Positions 9,673-18,638 of a DNA stretch of 64,000 bases are shown piece after piece. Made by a program: the position numbers and the translations under genes. Below the pieces are notes generated by a model. The model had not been told where the DNA came from and searched no databases. It worked only from the letters and a program-made list of their open reading frames with translations. Position 1 is the stretch's first letter. Each line of letters begins with the position of its first letter. The DNA is from Sulfolobus tengchongensis (GTDB lineage: Archaea > Thermoproteota > Thermoprotei_A > Sulfolobales > Sulfolobaceae), in the NCBI RefSeq assembly GCF_036967215.1, contig NZ_CP146016.1, forward strand, positions 1,675,337-1,739,336, written 5' to 3'.

Positions 9673-10194
9673 ATGTCCCAAGTCACAGTAGATCAAACTC
9701 AAAAATTCCTCCCAATTCTCAGAGTTACATTAGGGTGGATGTTCTTCTCCGCTTTCGTTAGAAGGGCTATTAACGTACCTGCAAAACTAGATCCCAATAG
9801 TAGCCAATACGTGGGTGGAAAGCTCATAACTTTCCTACCTCATGCATGGGCACCAATAAGAGGTATGTTAGAAAGTATTCTACTAAATCCCGCTCAGTTA
9901 TACGATTTTATAATATTATTTACTGCATTGGAGGCGATCTTTGGACTATTTATGATAGTTGGATTTCTAACTAGGCTATCTGGATTAGTATTAGCGGGAT
10001 TAGCGTGGGGAATAGGTTTAGCGGCGGGATGGCTAGGTTCGACATGTGTAGATGAATGGCAGATAGCTTCAGTGGAAGGTGCTGCAGCATTTATGTTCGT
10101 ATTTACAGGGAGTAGATGGCTTTCAATAGACTCCCTCCTATCTAAGAAGTCCAAGGGAATAAGAATTGGAAAATATCACATCCCATTATGGTGA
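9673..10194 (+). CDS. doxD: Thiosulfate:quinone oxidoreductase large subunit (DoxD)
   Basis: A 173-residue membrane protein with four hydrophobic helices, starting [17 protein letters not shown] and containing the paired aromatic/glycine motifs ([22 protein letters not shown]) of the DoxD family. Together with DoxA it forms the enzyme that oxidises thiosulfate to tetrathionate and passes electrons to caldariella quinone in the plasma membrane of Sulfolobales (established for Acidianus ambivalens). DoxA starts 6 bp after its stop, so the two are co-transcribed. The ATG at 9673 is preceded by an AT-rich stretch with gatataattattt about 25 bp upstream, fitting a leaderless or nearly leaderless transcript. 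Confidence 0.9.
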   Translation: MSQVTVDQTQKFLPILRVTLGWMFFSAFVRRAINVPAKLDPNSSQYVGGKLITFLPHAWAPIRGMLESILLNPAQLYDFIILFTALEAIFGLFMIVGFLTRLSGLVLAGLAWGIGLAAGWLGSTCVDEWQIASVEGAAAFMFVFTGSRWLSIDSLLSKKSKGIRIGKYHIPLW

Positions 10195-10200
10195 TGAGCT

Positions 10201-10719
10201 ATGAATGGCAAAGCTATAAGCTTAATTGCAATTATTATGATGTTATTAGCGACTGGTGTGACATTTGGCCTTTATCAAATTAACTTTCAAGGATTTGGCA
10301 AACTGACCAACTACTCTAAAACTCCTGCTTACTCTCTTATAGGTACTAAACTTTATGAAAATGGTACATTATTCTTGCAGATATCAAGAACAGCAGGACC
10401 AGATACTTATGGCGGATTTGTCGTTTTAGTTCAAGTGCTATATCCTAATGGTACAGTATTATATCAGTGGACTGGCCAACAATTGGGCAATATACCAGCT
10501 AACGATATAAAGAACGAATTTCCATTACATCCTTCTCAACCAATTAAGATAGGAAATTACGGAGTCGGTATAATGGTACCATTAGGACAGAACTCTACTA
10601 TAATATTACAAATACCGCATCAAGTCCCACCTGGAATCTACATTGTAAAAGTGTGGGATGCTGATGGCCAATCTTCAGCTTATGGAATGAAGTTCCAAGT
10701 TACCGTTAAAGTGAAATAA
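10201..10719 (+). CDS. doxA: Thiosulfate:quinone oxidoreductase small subunit (DoxA)
   Basis: A 172-residue protein with one N-terminal hydrophobic anchor (residues 4-27, [20 protein letters not shown]) followed by an extracytoplasmic beta-rich domain ending in [20 protein letters not shown]. This is the DoxA layout, the small partner of DoxD. The ATG follows the doxD stop by 6 bp, and GGTGATG overlapping the doxD stop is a plausible ribosome binding site, expected for an internal operon gene. Several Asn-X-Ser/Thr sequons in the outer domain fit N-glycosylation. Confidence 0.88.
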   Translation: MNGKAISLIAIIMMLLATGVTFGLYQINFQGFGKLTNYSKTPAYSLIGTKLYENGTLFLQISRTAGPDTYGGFVVLVQVLYPNGTVLYQWTGQQLGNIPANDIKNEFPLHPSQPIKIGNYGVGIMVPLGQNSTIILQIPHQVPPGIYIVKVWDADGQSSAYGMKFQVTVKVK

Positions 10720-11125
10720 GACGGTGTCCAATGCTAGTCGTTCCGTAAAGTTTTAAAGCTAGTAACATCACGCAAAATAGTCGAAGATTTGCAAGGCGCT
10801 TATGATAGAAACTAATCCCAAAGATCTTTAGACTAGTGTTTTTTTATTTAAAGGTATTATGATAAAAGGTCCACATTGTACAAGGTTGAAATGAAAACTC
10901 CCCAAGAAGTGGTGATGTCTCAACAGCATTAAGGGGCTAATATAATAAAAATTTCTAAGTTTTTAATGAGAAAAAGAAGATATGATTGGAATTATCAAAC
11001 TATTTTTAAAAATTTTTAGGTTCTTAGAGTTATCGTATGCGAATACTCATGCTGCAGTATTTACGTATAGTAAAAATTGATAGTCCTAGAAAAGTAAGGT
11101 ACGCATAAAGTTAAATTGATCATCC
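10720..11125. other. Intergenic region after doxDA, nothing recognised
   Basis: No ORF of note, no repeat shared with the rest of the window and no RNA gene signal was found in this AT-rich gap between convergent genes. Confidence 0.35.
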
Positions 11126-11148
11126 TTCTTTTTTAATATAAAAAAGAA
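11126..11148. terminator. Possible bidirectional terminator hairpin
   Basis: A perfect T/A-rich inverted repeat (TTCTTTTTT, 5-base loop, AAAAAAGAA) sits between the convergent doxA and antiporter genes, 36 bp beyond the antiporter stop. A T-rich run is present in either direction, which suits archaeal termination. Confidence 0.35.
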
Positions 11149-11183
11149 TAAAGAAGAGGAGAACAGAGGTAGAGGATGAATAC

Positions 11184-12683
11184 TCAAATAAGCACTCTCA
11201 ATAATTCTCTCTCATAAACTACTGTGGTTAATCTACCATCTTTATCTACCACAGCAATTACTGGAGCTTCAGTCCTTCTGAATTCCCTTATTACGTCAAT
11301 CACTTTTGACTTCTCATCCATTATGTTAACATCGTATTTATCTAAATCCCCAACCTTAAGAGTCTCATACTCTGAAGGATCAATTTCTATAATTTGAGTA
11401 ATGGAAATATATCCTTTAGGTCTATCATCTTCATCAACAACTACCAACGCTCTATATCCATTAGCAGTCATTTTAGTTATGGCTTCTCTTAGAATTTCGT
11501 CATCTTTAGTCACAATTTTATTCTTAATAACTTTTCCTATTTCTTGTGCATAGTATATCTTCTCCTTCCTTTGAACCTTAGGCTTCCCATACCTAAATCT
11601 AAAAACCAAAGGGACAATCAAGGATGATAAAGCAATTGCTAGAGAAGAAAAAGAGTAAGCAAAGGGTGAAATCAAACCAGCAGTCAATGCAGTTATGAGT
11701 AAAGATACGTCAACTCCACCCTTTACAGAAGTACCTAATGAATTTATTATTTTATCCCAACCGTAAAAATTTGAAGCGATAAAACCTGATATAATTTTAG
11801 ATCCTAAAACTACTACTAGAACAATCGCTGAGACTGCAAGTAAGTTTAAGCTAATTCTCACGAAATATAAGCCTATACTAACGAAAAATAAAGGTTCAAA
11901 AAATCCATATGTAAAACCGTGTAATCTCTCAAGAATATGAGGTCTATCCTTTAAATAATCCCTTAATAGGAAACCCAAAAAGAGTGCAATAATCGCAGAA
12001 TTAAAATCATACAATTCAGCTATAAATCCAACTATCAAAATCAAAGAAATTATACTAGCGAATTCTATTTCCCTTACCTTAATGTATTTTTCTATTAACT
12101 CCAGTGTCCTAGCGATTGACTTTCCCAAAGCAAATATTATTACTACTAGTATGACTATACCAACGATACTGGAAGTCCTAAAGTTAGAATAAAATAAGGC
12201 AAATATTATTACGGAAATTATTTCATTGATCATAGATTGATAAAAGATAGAAATTCCAATCCTTTCCTTTGCAATATTCAAATCTATTAATAACCTAGTC
12301 AATGGTCCAACGCTAGTCATAGCCAAAGGTATCAAAATTAAGGGAGAAAATTCATGCAAATAATATAAAGTAAGACCTATGGCAACAATTGGTATAGCTA
12401 ATTCTATATCTGAAGAAAGCACGTCTTTAAAATTAAACTTTATTCCCTCACCTAATTCCTCAGCACCAGCTAAAAATAGGAGAAAAACAATCCCTAAAGA
12501 CGTTATGAAGGAAATTATAGCGTTGATCTTTATGACGTTAAGTACGCCTTGACCCAAAATTATTCCCACAAATATTGGTCCAATAAACCTGACTAAGTTA
12601 AGCCTACCTAAAGCTTCTTCAGCCAACTTAGCTAGAATCAACATTATTCCTATGTAGAGTAAGCTTATTACCGAAATACTCAT
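11184..12683 (-). CDS. CPA2-type monovalent cation/proton antiporter with CBS domains
   Basis: A 499-residue protein. Residues 1-370 are about 12-13 membrane helices beginning LAKLAEEALGRLNLVRFIGPIFVGIILGQG, the KefB/NapA-like start of the cation:proton antiporter-2 family. Polar positions in helix NEIISVIIFALF and KGGVDVSLLITAL fit the conserved membrane core. Residues about 380-499 carry two CBS repeats (KIVTKDDEILREAITKM... and KVIDVIREFRRTEAPVIAVVDKDGR), which usually bind adenine nucleotides and regulate transport. It probably exchanges Na+ or K+ for protons, relevant for pH homeostasis in an acidophile. It stands alone. Confidence 0.87.
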   Translation of the reverse strand: MSISVISLLYIGIMLILAKLAEEALGRLNLVRFIGPIFVGIILGQGVLNVIKINAIISFITSLGIVFLLFLAGAEELGEGIKFNFKDVLSSDIELAIPIVAIGLTLYYLHEFSPLILIPLAMTSVGPLTRLLIDLNIAKERIGISIFYQSMINEIISVIIFALFYSNFRTSSIVGIVILVVIIFALGKSIARTLELIEKYIKVREIEFASIISLILIVGFIAELYDFNSAIIALFLGFLLRDYLKDRPHILERLHGFTYGFFEPLFFVSIGLYFVRISLNLLAVSAIVLVVVLGSKIISGFIASNFYGWDKIINSLGTSVKGGVDVSLLITALTAGLISPFAYSFSSLAIALSSLIVPLVFRFRYGKPKVQRKEKIYYAQEIGKVIKNKIVTKDDEILREAITKMTANGYRALVVVDEDDRPKGYISITQIIEIDPSEYETLKVGDLDKYDVNIMDEKSKVIDVIREFRRTEAPVIAVVDKDGRLTTVVYERELLRVLI

Positions 12684-12805
12684 GATGCATATTTTGCACG
12701 TAAGCTTAAATGCTTATACTTAATGTAAATTTTTTAAAAAAAGCACTAGAAAAACTATTTTGCTTGATCACTCACTGAGTTCTTCTCTTTATCGAAATTC
12801 ATTAA

Positions 12806-12905
12806 AGTTATAAACCGCTTTTTATTTTAAGGAGGTGATTTTAGGGACTACCAATAAATAAAATTCACAGCCCCTTTGAATTTATAACTTCATAACGACA
12901 CAGTG
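12806..12905. repeat. Dispersed repeat R3, copy 1
   Basis: The segment attaaagttat...ctttttattttaaggaggtgattttagg.actacc is shared with 32890-32945. The following cccctttgaatttataacttcat is shared with 54439-54465. It has no ORF and lies between convergent genes; the GGAGGTGATTTTAGG core also resembles the R2 repeats further right. Confidence 0.5.
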
Positions 12906-12913
12906 AGAATATT

Positions 12914-14141
12914 TCACACTATTTCCATCATCTCTACACTTTGTGGAATATCGAGTAATGCTAAGAATAAAGGGATTGGTATTACGTTTTCACCAATCTC
13001 CTCCTTAGAAAGGAAAGTTATATTCTTAATTTTTCCTATATACTTCCTTCTAACTGCTTTACCATACTTAACCTCAAATCCCCTAAATTTCTCCCCTTGT
13101 CTTATCACAATATCAACTTCACCATTTCTCTTCAAATAGAATAAAGGAAATATCCTCGATAAATGAGAAACGACTACAGCCTCAATTAGCTCATTTTCAT
13201 TGGGTAAGTTAGCGAAAGCCCATTCGGCAAAAGCTCTATAAATGAAAGGATCAACAAAGTAAAACTTCTTCTCTTTTCTAGGAATTGGTGATCCAGTATT
13301 GGGATCAATAGCGAGAATTGTCTTTAAGAGAAATAATTTTTCTAAGATAGAGACATAACTAATTGCAGACTTAACACTTCCGATACCCTGCTTAGCAATT
13401 GTATGATAACTAAATTCACTTGTAGTTCTTTCAATTATTGCCTTAATTGTAAGTTTGAACAAACTTTCACTCCTCTTTAGCTTATTTACATCAAGAATTA
13501 AACTTGAAATAAAATCTGAGATCGTACTTTTATTTACTTTTCCCGTCGTAAAATAATCTCTTATAGCATTAGGAAAACCACCGATTAATAAATACACGTC
13601 AAGTAACTCCGTGAGCTTTTGCCTATACTGAATATAGTCTAACGCTTTGCTCATTGCATAATCTACATCACCTTTAGGAATTTTCATCCCAAACAGTTCT
13701 ACGAACTTAGAAAAAGGTAAGGGATACATAATCAACGTTTTTCCCCTTCCTCTTCTTCCCGGAAAGCTTTCCACCTCTCTCTTAGCTTTCATAGATAGTG
13801 AGAATAATAACATCGTTTTTGAAGTCTCCCTTGTCTATCCTATACTTTATTGACCTATACCATTCCTTAGGAAAAGTTATTTCATCAAGGATAATGTAAG
13901 ATGTTCTTATGTTTTCCCTTTTCTTAACTTTTAAGTATTCTTCAAGAACTTGATCCAGTTCTTTATAATCTGCTAATTTATCACATGAGAAGTAAAAGAT
14001 TGATTTAGGATTTTCGATCTTTTTCAGAAGGTACTCAATAAGGAGTATTACAGCAGTAGTTTTTCCAACCTGTCTAGGACCAAAAATAATGTTTAAAGAG
14101 AAGGGTTCTAATGAAACGTGATCTATGACGTCTGAATCCAT
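12914..14141 (-). pseudogene. AAA+ ATPase with DUF4143-type nuclease-like tail, frameshifted
   Basis: Two ORFs form one broken gene. The first (14141-13782) carries a P-loop, FGPRQVGKTTAV (residues 20-31), and Walker B YIILDEI. It then reads into a stop just after DVIILT. The second (12914-13813) resumes in another frame at SLSMKAKREVESFPGRRGRGK, where family members have an uninterrupted ILTGSS-type link, and ends in the DUF4143-type domain with NGEVDIVI..FRGFEVKYGK, a PD-(D/E)XK-like pattern. A loss of two bases or gain of one at about 13800-13807 explains the break. These archaeal ATPases are often mobile or stress-linked; the function is not firmly known. Confidence 0.8.
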
Positions 14142-14230
14142 TTAATTTCAGACTCTTTATATTTTCGATAATTTTCATTTTCAATAATCATTTCTTTTGA
14201 TATCCACCAAGGATTTTGTTCCTCAATCAC

Positions 14231-14283
14231 TGTGTATTCTGAGTAAACAAGCATTTAAAAAGATTGTGTACTCTGAATACACA
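14231..14283. promoter_or_regulatory. Tandem operator-like palindromes upstream of the ATPase
   Basis: Two 19 bp dyads of the form TGTGTA-N7-TACACA lie 34 bp apart. The right one (14265-14283, TGTGTACTCTGAATACACA) is perfect; the left one (14231-14249) differs by one base in one arm. Each is followed by a TTTAAAAA TATA-like box, so the unit of operator plus TATA box is duplicated. The arrangement fits autoregulation of the leftward ATPase gene by a dimeric DNA-binding protein. Confidence 0.55.
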
Positions 14284-14324
14284 ACTATTTAAAAAATGAG
14301 AAAGGTATTTTGATCAAAGGTTTA

Positions 14325-14710
14325 GGGACGATTCACATCTCTATTGCGAATTTAATAGTGAATAATATAGTAAAAAATATTATAATGAAGCAAACTATCA
14401 CTTTCGAGACAGTGTCCGGATTGTATAAAATTCGGCTTGTTTTTGATATAAAGAATAAAATTAACTCTACACTCCAAATTATCATCTTAATCCAAAGCTA
14501 AATTAATTGATTCGGATGTCCGTTTTCATCAACTTAAGTATTATTCATCAATGAGATAGATTTCAAATAATTGTTCACTGAATATTTCTCGTTAAGAACA
14601 CTCTCTCATGCCCACACCCTTATTGTATTACTTGTAAATGATAGATTCCCTTAAAATTTTTTACTATTGATCACTTTTTACAATTCTCAATGAAGCCCTG
14701 AATTACCCCT
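14325..14710. mobile_element. Decayed IS256-like element ends with an inserted fragment
   Basis: gattcacatctctattgcg at 14330 resembles the right end found at 34680 and 36990, and 14611-14710 matches the left end found at 24840-24915 and 37885-37985 (ttacttgtaaatgatagatt..cttaaaatttttta). Between them, 14520-14605 is shared with 60115-60210. No transposase ORF survives; the 63-residue ORF at 14310 is a by-product of this relic. The remainder to 14994 shows no recognised feature except a repeated cataatgaat at 14720 and 14780. Confidence 0.6.
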
Positions 14711-14994
14711 AATGTACAATCATAATGAATTTCTTAACGATAACAACACCTACTTCTCTGGCCATATATGAATGTATAATCATAATGAATGAAAATTACT
14801 TTGCAGTAATAATAATTTTTAGACCTCTAGCTTCCTTCCCTTGTATCACTATATTAATTTCTGGGTGTGTTGCAACAGCATGAATAACGAAAGATCAATT
14901 ATCATCAATATGGGAAAAAAGACCATAAGATAGAAAAGTGTAAAATCAACATGTACTGCATTATAAAATACTTTTCTCCCTCTTAATTCACTAC

Positions 14995-16254
14995 TTAATT
15001 ACGATTTAACAATTCATTTAATTCAACGTCTAATATTTCACTTAACGTCTTTATATTTTCACTGTTTGCATCATAACTGATCTCAAGTTCTTTATCGCTT
15101 ACTTTCTTAACCTTTACTATATCTTTCAAAAGTCCTGCATGGGCAATAAAATTCCTTATAGTCACATCTTTCTCTTCCTTTTCTTTTTTAGTTTCCGTAT
15201 CCTCAGAATTCTGGTCCTTCATCCTAATATCTTTGTATAATTTTTCCTCATTAAACCCTAGGTTGTTCCTAGCAATAGACCACAAATCATTCAATTCCTT
15301 ATCCGTAATCACCGCAAAGGCACTATTTCCATAGATCTCTTTTGCTAAATCCCTTAAAGAGCTAAGATATCTCTTTTTCTCACCCTTCGATCTCACTTTC
15401 TTACAAAGGTAATCAGATATTATGTCTGCCCATGCTTCGTCTTCTTTTTTAACGTTTAAGTCATTTACTAACTTTATTTCATTTCCTTCTATTACTGGTT
15501 TAAACTCATAACCAGAAAGGGAAACGGAATCACATAAGTAAGCAAGCATAAGAACTGAATTTCTCTTTAGAGACAATATTATAGCTTTCTTTACCCTGTC
15601 CTTGCCAATGTTCTTTTCGTCAATAGAATCATAATCGAAAACACTTGGTTTTATCCTATAAACTTCCGTAAACGAATATTCCTTAAACATCACTGTAGGT
15701 ATGAAATTAATAACAGTTAGTCTAAACTTTAGCAAAGTTGAAAGTTTCTGTAACGTTAAAAGTGTTAAAGCTCCAACGTAATTTACGCCATGAGTTGTAT
15801 CTAATATTACTTCTTCATTTTCCCTTATCTCTTTTAACTTTTTGTATAATTCATAAGCTAGAATTATTTTCAAGTGCTCTGGCCTAATCCACGTATTTTT
15901 ATATTTCCCGTAAGTGAAATCACCGTATTTTCCTATTGCAGGTAAGACAATGACATCTGGAATATAGTTTGAGATAATGCACTTTATATATTCCTCAGTT
16001 TTAGTTTTCCAAGTATCATAATCTTTGATTTCACTAACGTTAATTTGCTTTATACAATTATAGGCTTTAGTGTTTTTAGGTTTATCTTTCCCTATTGGCG
16101 TTAATATAGAATCTAACGTTATAATTATAACTCTATCAAATTTTTCATAACAGAAAATACCAGAAAAACCTTCTGTTACTTTTGAATCCTCACAGACATA
16201 CTTTGCGTCAGTGCTCCAACCTAAGGGATCTCCCCAGGTGGCTATATAAATCAT
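14995..16254 (-). CDS. csx1: Csx1-type CARF-HEPN ribonuclease
   Basis: A 419-residue protein. The N-terminal half is a CARF-like Rossmann domain starting MIYIATWGDP, with the family signature DTTHGVNYVGALT at residues 152-164. The C-terminal half is a HEPN domain with the catalytic R-X4-H motif RNFIAH at residues 367-372. Family members are activated by cyclic oligoadenylate made by type III CRISPR complexes and cut RNA. A charged insert (ETKKEKEEKD) precedes the motif. No cas genes, Cmr/Csm genes or CRISPR array are in this window, so this is an orphan copy that would have to respond to signals made elsewhere. The ATG at 16254 follows an AT-rich promoter; it appears intact. Confidence 0.8.
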   Translation of the reverse strand: MIYIATWGDPLGWSTDAKYVCEDSKVTEGFSGIFCYEKFDRVIIITLDSILTPIGKDKPKNTKAYNCIKQINVSEIKDYDTWKTKTEEYIKCIISNYIPDVIVLPAIGKYGDFTYGKYKNTWIRPEHLKIILAYELYKKLKEIRENEEVILDTTHGVNYVGALTLLTLQKLSTLLKFRLTVINFIPTVMFKEYSFTEVYRIKPSVFDYDSIDEKNIGKDRVKKAIILSLKRNSVLMLAYLCDSVSLSGYEFKPVIEGNEIKLVNDLNVKKEDEAWADIISDYLCKKVRSKGEKKRYLSSLRDLAKEIYGNSAFAVITDKELNDLWSIARNNLGFNEEKLYKDIRMKDQNSEDTETKKEKEEKDVTIRNFIAHAGLLKDIVKVKKVSDKELEISYDANSENIKTLSEILDVELNELLNRN

Positions 16255-16654
16255 AATATAAAATAGGGGAAGAATTTAATATATTTTACTAAAGGTCATT
16301 TTTCTTTCTTTTTTCCTTTTCTTAATTATAACATATACCCTCATTTTTTATAACCTTTGTTATGACTGAGAGTATGTATTTAGCAAGTAATCATTACTTA
16401 ACTTAGATACTTAGTGGATAATGATTTAGATCATATTATATCATAATATCGATTTCATTTATTTTCCTTCTCTACCATAGAGGTCTTTTCTCTCTCCCCC
16501 TTTGCTTTAGTTCTGAAGAGCATTGTACGGTATCGTTTAATAAAAAGTTTATTTAGTATTGCGAATGAATATTTCAGAATAGCCAATCAATTCCTTGTCA
16601 GAATTTCTACTAGTTTTACATCCGATTATATGGTAATTTTCACTCTTCTCAGAT
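16255..16654. other. Promoter region of csx1 and unassigned spacer
   Basis: This AT-rich stretch carries the csx1 promoter (ttaaatt about 25 bp before the ATG on the minus strand). I see no ORF or repeat in the rest. Confidence 0.35.
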
Positions 16655-16747
16655 AGTGTGTGTACCATTTGAATGTTTAACGCTACTAATTTTATGAACA
16701 GTTCTGATTAAGAGAATAACCTTAATTTTCAGATATCCCACAAACTA
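16655..16747 (+). repeat. Dispersed repeat R1, copy 1
   Basis: About 93 bp: AGTGTGTGTACCATTTGAAT at one end, a core aacagttctgattaagagaa, and cagatatcccacaaact at the other end. The two ends are imperfect inverted repeats. Five more copies are in this window (18518, 42670, 44042, 51707, 53390). Confidence 0.75.
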
Positions 16748-16951
16748 CTTCTCAGATGAAGATTTTGTGAGGTATTGGTTTAGAGGATTTAAATAATTAT
16801 TTTTCCTTTTTTCCCTTCCTTTCCCATTTTTATTGTAATAACGTAATTACTTTCTTTCTATTACATATTCTCTATCATTTCTTCATTGTATTATTGTAAC
16901 TGGATGAGATTATTACAATTTGTAATGAAAACGTAAATCACCCATAACAAT

Positions 16952-17030
16952 CTGACTTCCTCCCCACCATCAAATAGTGAGGGTTCCCGTCATCGATTCA
17001 TGATTACATCTGTAACTTGTCTGAGTTAAG
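16952..17030 (-). repeat. Relic of an IS605-type TnpB right end
   Basis: CTGACTTCCTCCCC followed by accatcaaatagtgagggttccc matches the right end and hairpin of the element at 56382-56420. After about 80 bp the similarity fades. It is a solo right end without tnpB. Confidence 0.65.
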
Positions 17031-17105
17031 ACAAACTTATTATCATTATTATTATATGTGTTAATGTTTTATTAGTATACAAATTATATCCAGTTTTTTA
17101 TTTAG

Positions 17106-17774
17106 TTAGATATTTTTTATCTCAATAGTAGTAAGAAAATTTATGCATGGACTAAGCTTATCTATCCATTCATTCACTAGCTCACAATATTTCTGAGGAT
17201 TGAACCCATTTTCACTGCAAATTTCGTAATCTCGGGTTAAGCTAGCTACATAATCAGATGCAGAAATCCATATATCTCTATCTTTGCCCTCAAGATAAAC
17301 TGTAACTCTTGGCTTAAGAACTTTAGCTATTCTTAACCAATTGTGAAAATTATTCATAATGTACTGTTTATCAGATGCTTTCAATAAAGGATTTCTATCA
17401 TAATACACAGAAATGCTATCGCTGTATGCTATGTTTTCTGCAACATACTTGCCTATGTAATGTGCTACAACTTTTCCGTACACATTAACTGCTAAGTTTT
17501 TTATGTCTTCAAATTTTTCTATTATGACCGACACGGAAATAATGTTAGAGGATAGAAAATTTATGAATTGATCCTTAATGTTCTTATCATAGGGTTTATC
17601 CTTTTTTGGACTATCATTAGAATATTTAAATACTTTTTTAAGATTAAGTTCGTTTAAAAGTTCCTTATATCCTTGTTCGTATCTTCTAGTATCCTTTATT
17701 ATCGCAATACCAATGACAAAAGGATAAGGATCTTTAACCGATTGATTTCCAGACTCGTCCACAGAAATGTTCAT
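17106..17774 (-). CDS. DUF3800-like (RNase H-fold) protein
   Basis: A 222-residue protein starting MNISVDESGNQS, with a first strand ending in Asp-Glu-Ser-Gly, a second strand VIGIAII, a mid-chain acidic pair SVYYDRNPLL, and SDYVASLTRDYE near the C-terminus. This order matches DUF3800 proteins, which have an RNase H-like fold and are often found in defence or mobile regions. I chose the ATG at 17774; a TTG two codons upstream is possible. The leader carries two identical hairpin repeats. It lies beyond csx1 on the same strand, but 850 bp of relic-rich DNA separates them, so a shared transcript is doubtful. Enzymatic activity is an inference from fold only. Confidence 0.6.
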   Translation of the reverse strand: MNISVDESGNQSVKDPYPFVIGIAIIKDTRRYEQGYKELLNELNLKKVFKYSNDSPKKDKPYDKNIKDQFINFLSSNIISVSVIIEKFEDIKNLAVNVYGKVVAHYIGKYVAENIAYSDSISVYYDRNPLLKASDKQYIMNNFHNWLRIAKVLKPRVTVYLEGKDRDIWISASDYVASLTRDYEICSENGFNPQKYCELVNEWIDKLSPCINFLTTIEIKNI

Positions 17775-17811
17775 CAACAAATATAATAAACATTGAGGTT
17801 TTTAACACTGC

Positions 17812-17879
17812 ATCATCCTGTCCGTATCCCCGGACAGTCCGCCATTTTTGATCATCCTGTCCGTATCCCCGGACAGTCC
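17812..17879 (-). repeat. Two identical tandem hairpin repeats in the DUF3800 leader
   Basis: The 29 bp unit (17812-17840 and 17851-17879) is repeated exactly with a 10 bp spacer. Each unit contains CTGTCCGTATCCCCGGACAG, a 7 bp stem with a 6-base loop. They are GC-rich against AT-rich surroundings and lie 38-105 bp before the DUF3800 start, with a TTTAAAA box at about 17889-17897 on the minus strand. The transcript would therefore begin in or near the distal unit. They may be operators or RNA elements. The spacer is far too short for CRISPR. Confidence 0.75.
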
Positions 17880-18169
17880 CACAATCCTTTTTAAAATATA
17901 TATCTTTAAAGTTTTCTCCCGATTTTGAGTGAACTGATAGAGAGTTATTAGCCGAGACGTGTTGGCACCTTTGAGTTTTCCTCTCAAAAATCTCAAAAAT
18001 ATCATAGTGTGTGTACATATATGATATATATCTATCGATTAACATATCTAAAAACAAATAAATAAATAAAAATTAGATAACTCCTTTAATCTCAACATAT
18101 TCTCCTTCTTTCTTAATTTTATCTTATTTTAATTTTAGAAAAACTTCTCTCATTAAATAAAGATATTCT

Positions 18170-18425
18170 CTATGATTAGAAAAACTAATTAAAAGCACTC
18201 AACGAGATTATTACTCTTCAACGACTCTTGAGGTAAAATAGTGAAATTAAGAACACCTTAATTGACTGACTAGCTGACTAATTTCTCCTTAAACTCACTA
18301 TCAATAACTTTAGCAGAAATTAACTCATCCAACTCCTTCCTTTCTCTCTCCTCCCTAGTTAAATTTCTCTCCAAATGAATTAGACAAGGTTGCCTAACAA
18401 CCTTCAAACCACTTATATTAGACTG
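18170..18425 (-). pseudogene. Fragment of IS256-family transposase
   Basis: Read on the minus strand, the sequence encodes broken pieces such as RQPCLIHLERNL, REERKELDELISAKVIDSEF and NNLVECF, all seen in the IS256-like relics at 34.7-34.9 kb and 37.0-37.9 kb. Frames are interrupted. It is a decayed transposase fragment. Confidence 0.6.
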
Positions 18426-18490
18426 GGAGAATATAATCTAATCTCAATCTGAGGGGAATGATCAACAAAACAACTATATATCCTTTTAAG
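18425..18490 (+). repeat. Relic of an IS110 left end
   Basis: gactgggag..tataat.taat followed by ctgaggggaatgatc.acaaaacaac parallels the left end of the IS110 elements at 27185-27232 and 30896-30945. It ends the IS256 fragment and has no transposase. Confidence 0.45.
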
Positions 18491-18517
18491 CTATTTTAAA
18501 AGTCAATCTTATTTGGT

Positions 18518-18605
18518 GGTTTGCCGAGTAAATGAAAGTTTAGATTATTCTCTTAATCAGAACTATTCGTAGAATTAACGTTAAACATTCAAATGGTGCA
18601 CACTC
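18518..18605 (-). repeat. Dispersed repeat R1, copy 2
   Basis: A diverged copy in reverse orientation: gtttgccgagtaaatgaaag, attctcttaatcagaac, then ttcgtagaattaacgtt and attcaaatggtgcacact. It lies about 30 bp from the ISH3 element. Confidence 0.65.
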
Positions 18606-18638
18606 TTTCTTATTTGGACATATAATTCCTTACTTTTT

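Noticed and set aside
14310-14501. 63-codon ORF before csx1
   Set aside because: It overlaps a decayed IS256-type right end and has no protein features; the frame is accidental.
17812-17879. CRISPR array of two repeats
   Set aside because: The repeat units are exact, but the spacer is only 10 bp and there is no third unit, leader or cas gene nearby.
17734-18057. Small ORFs reading GLSGDTDRM/GTVRGYGQDD repeats
   Set aside because: The repeated peptides result only from the tandem DNA hairpins; the frames have no start signals and no other coding character.
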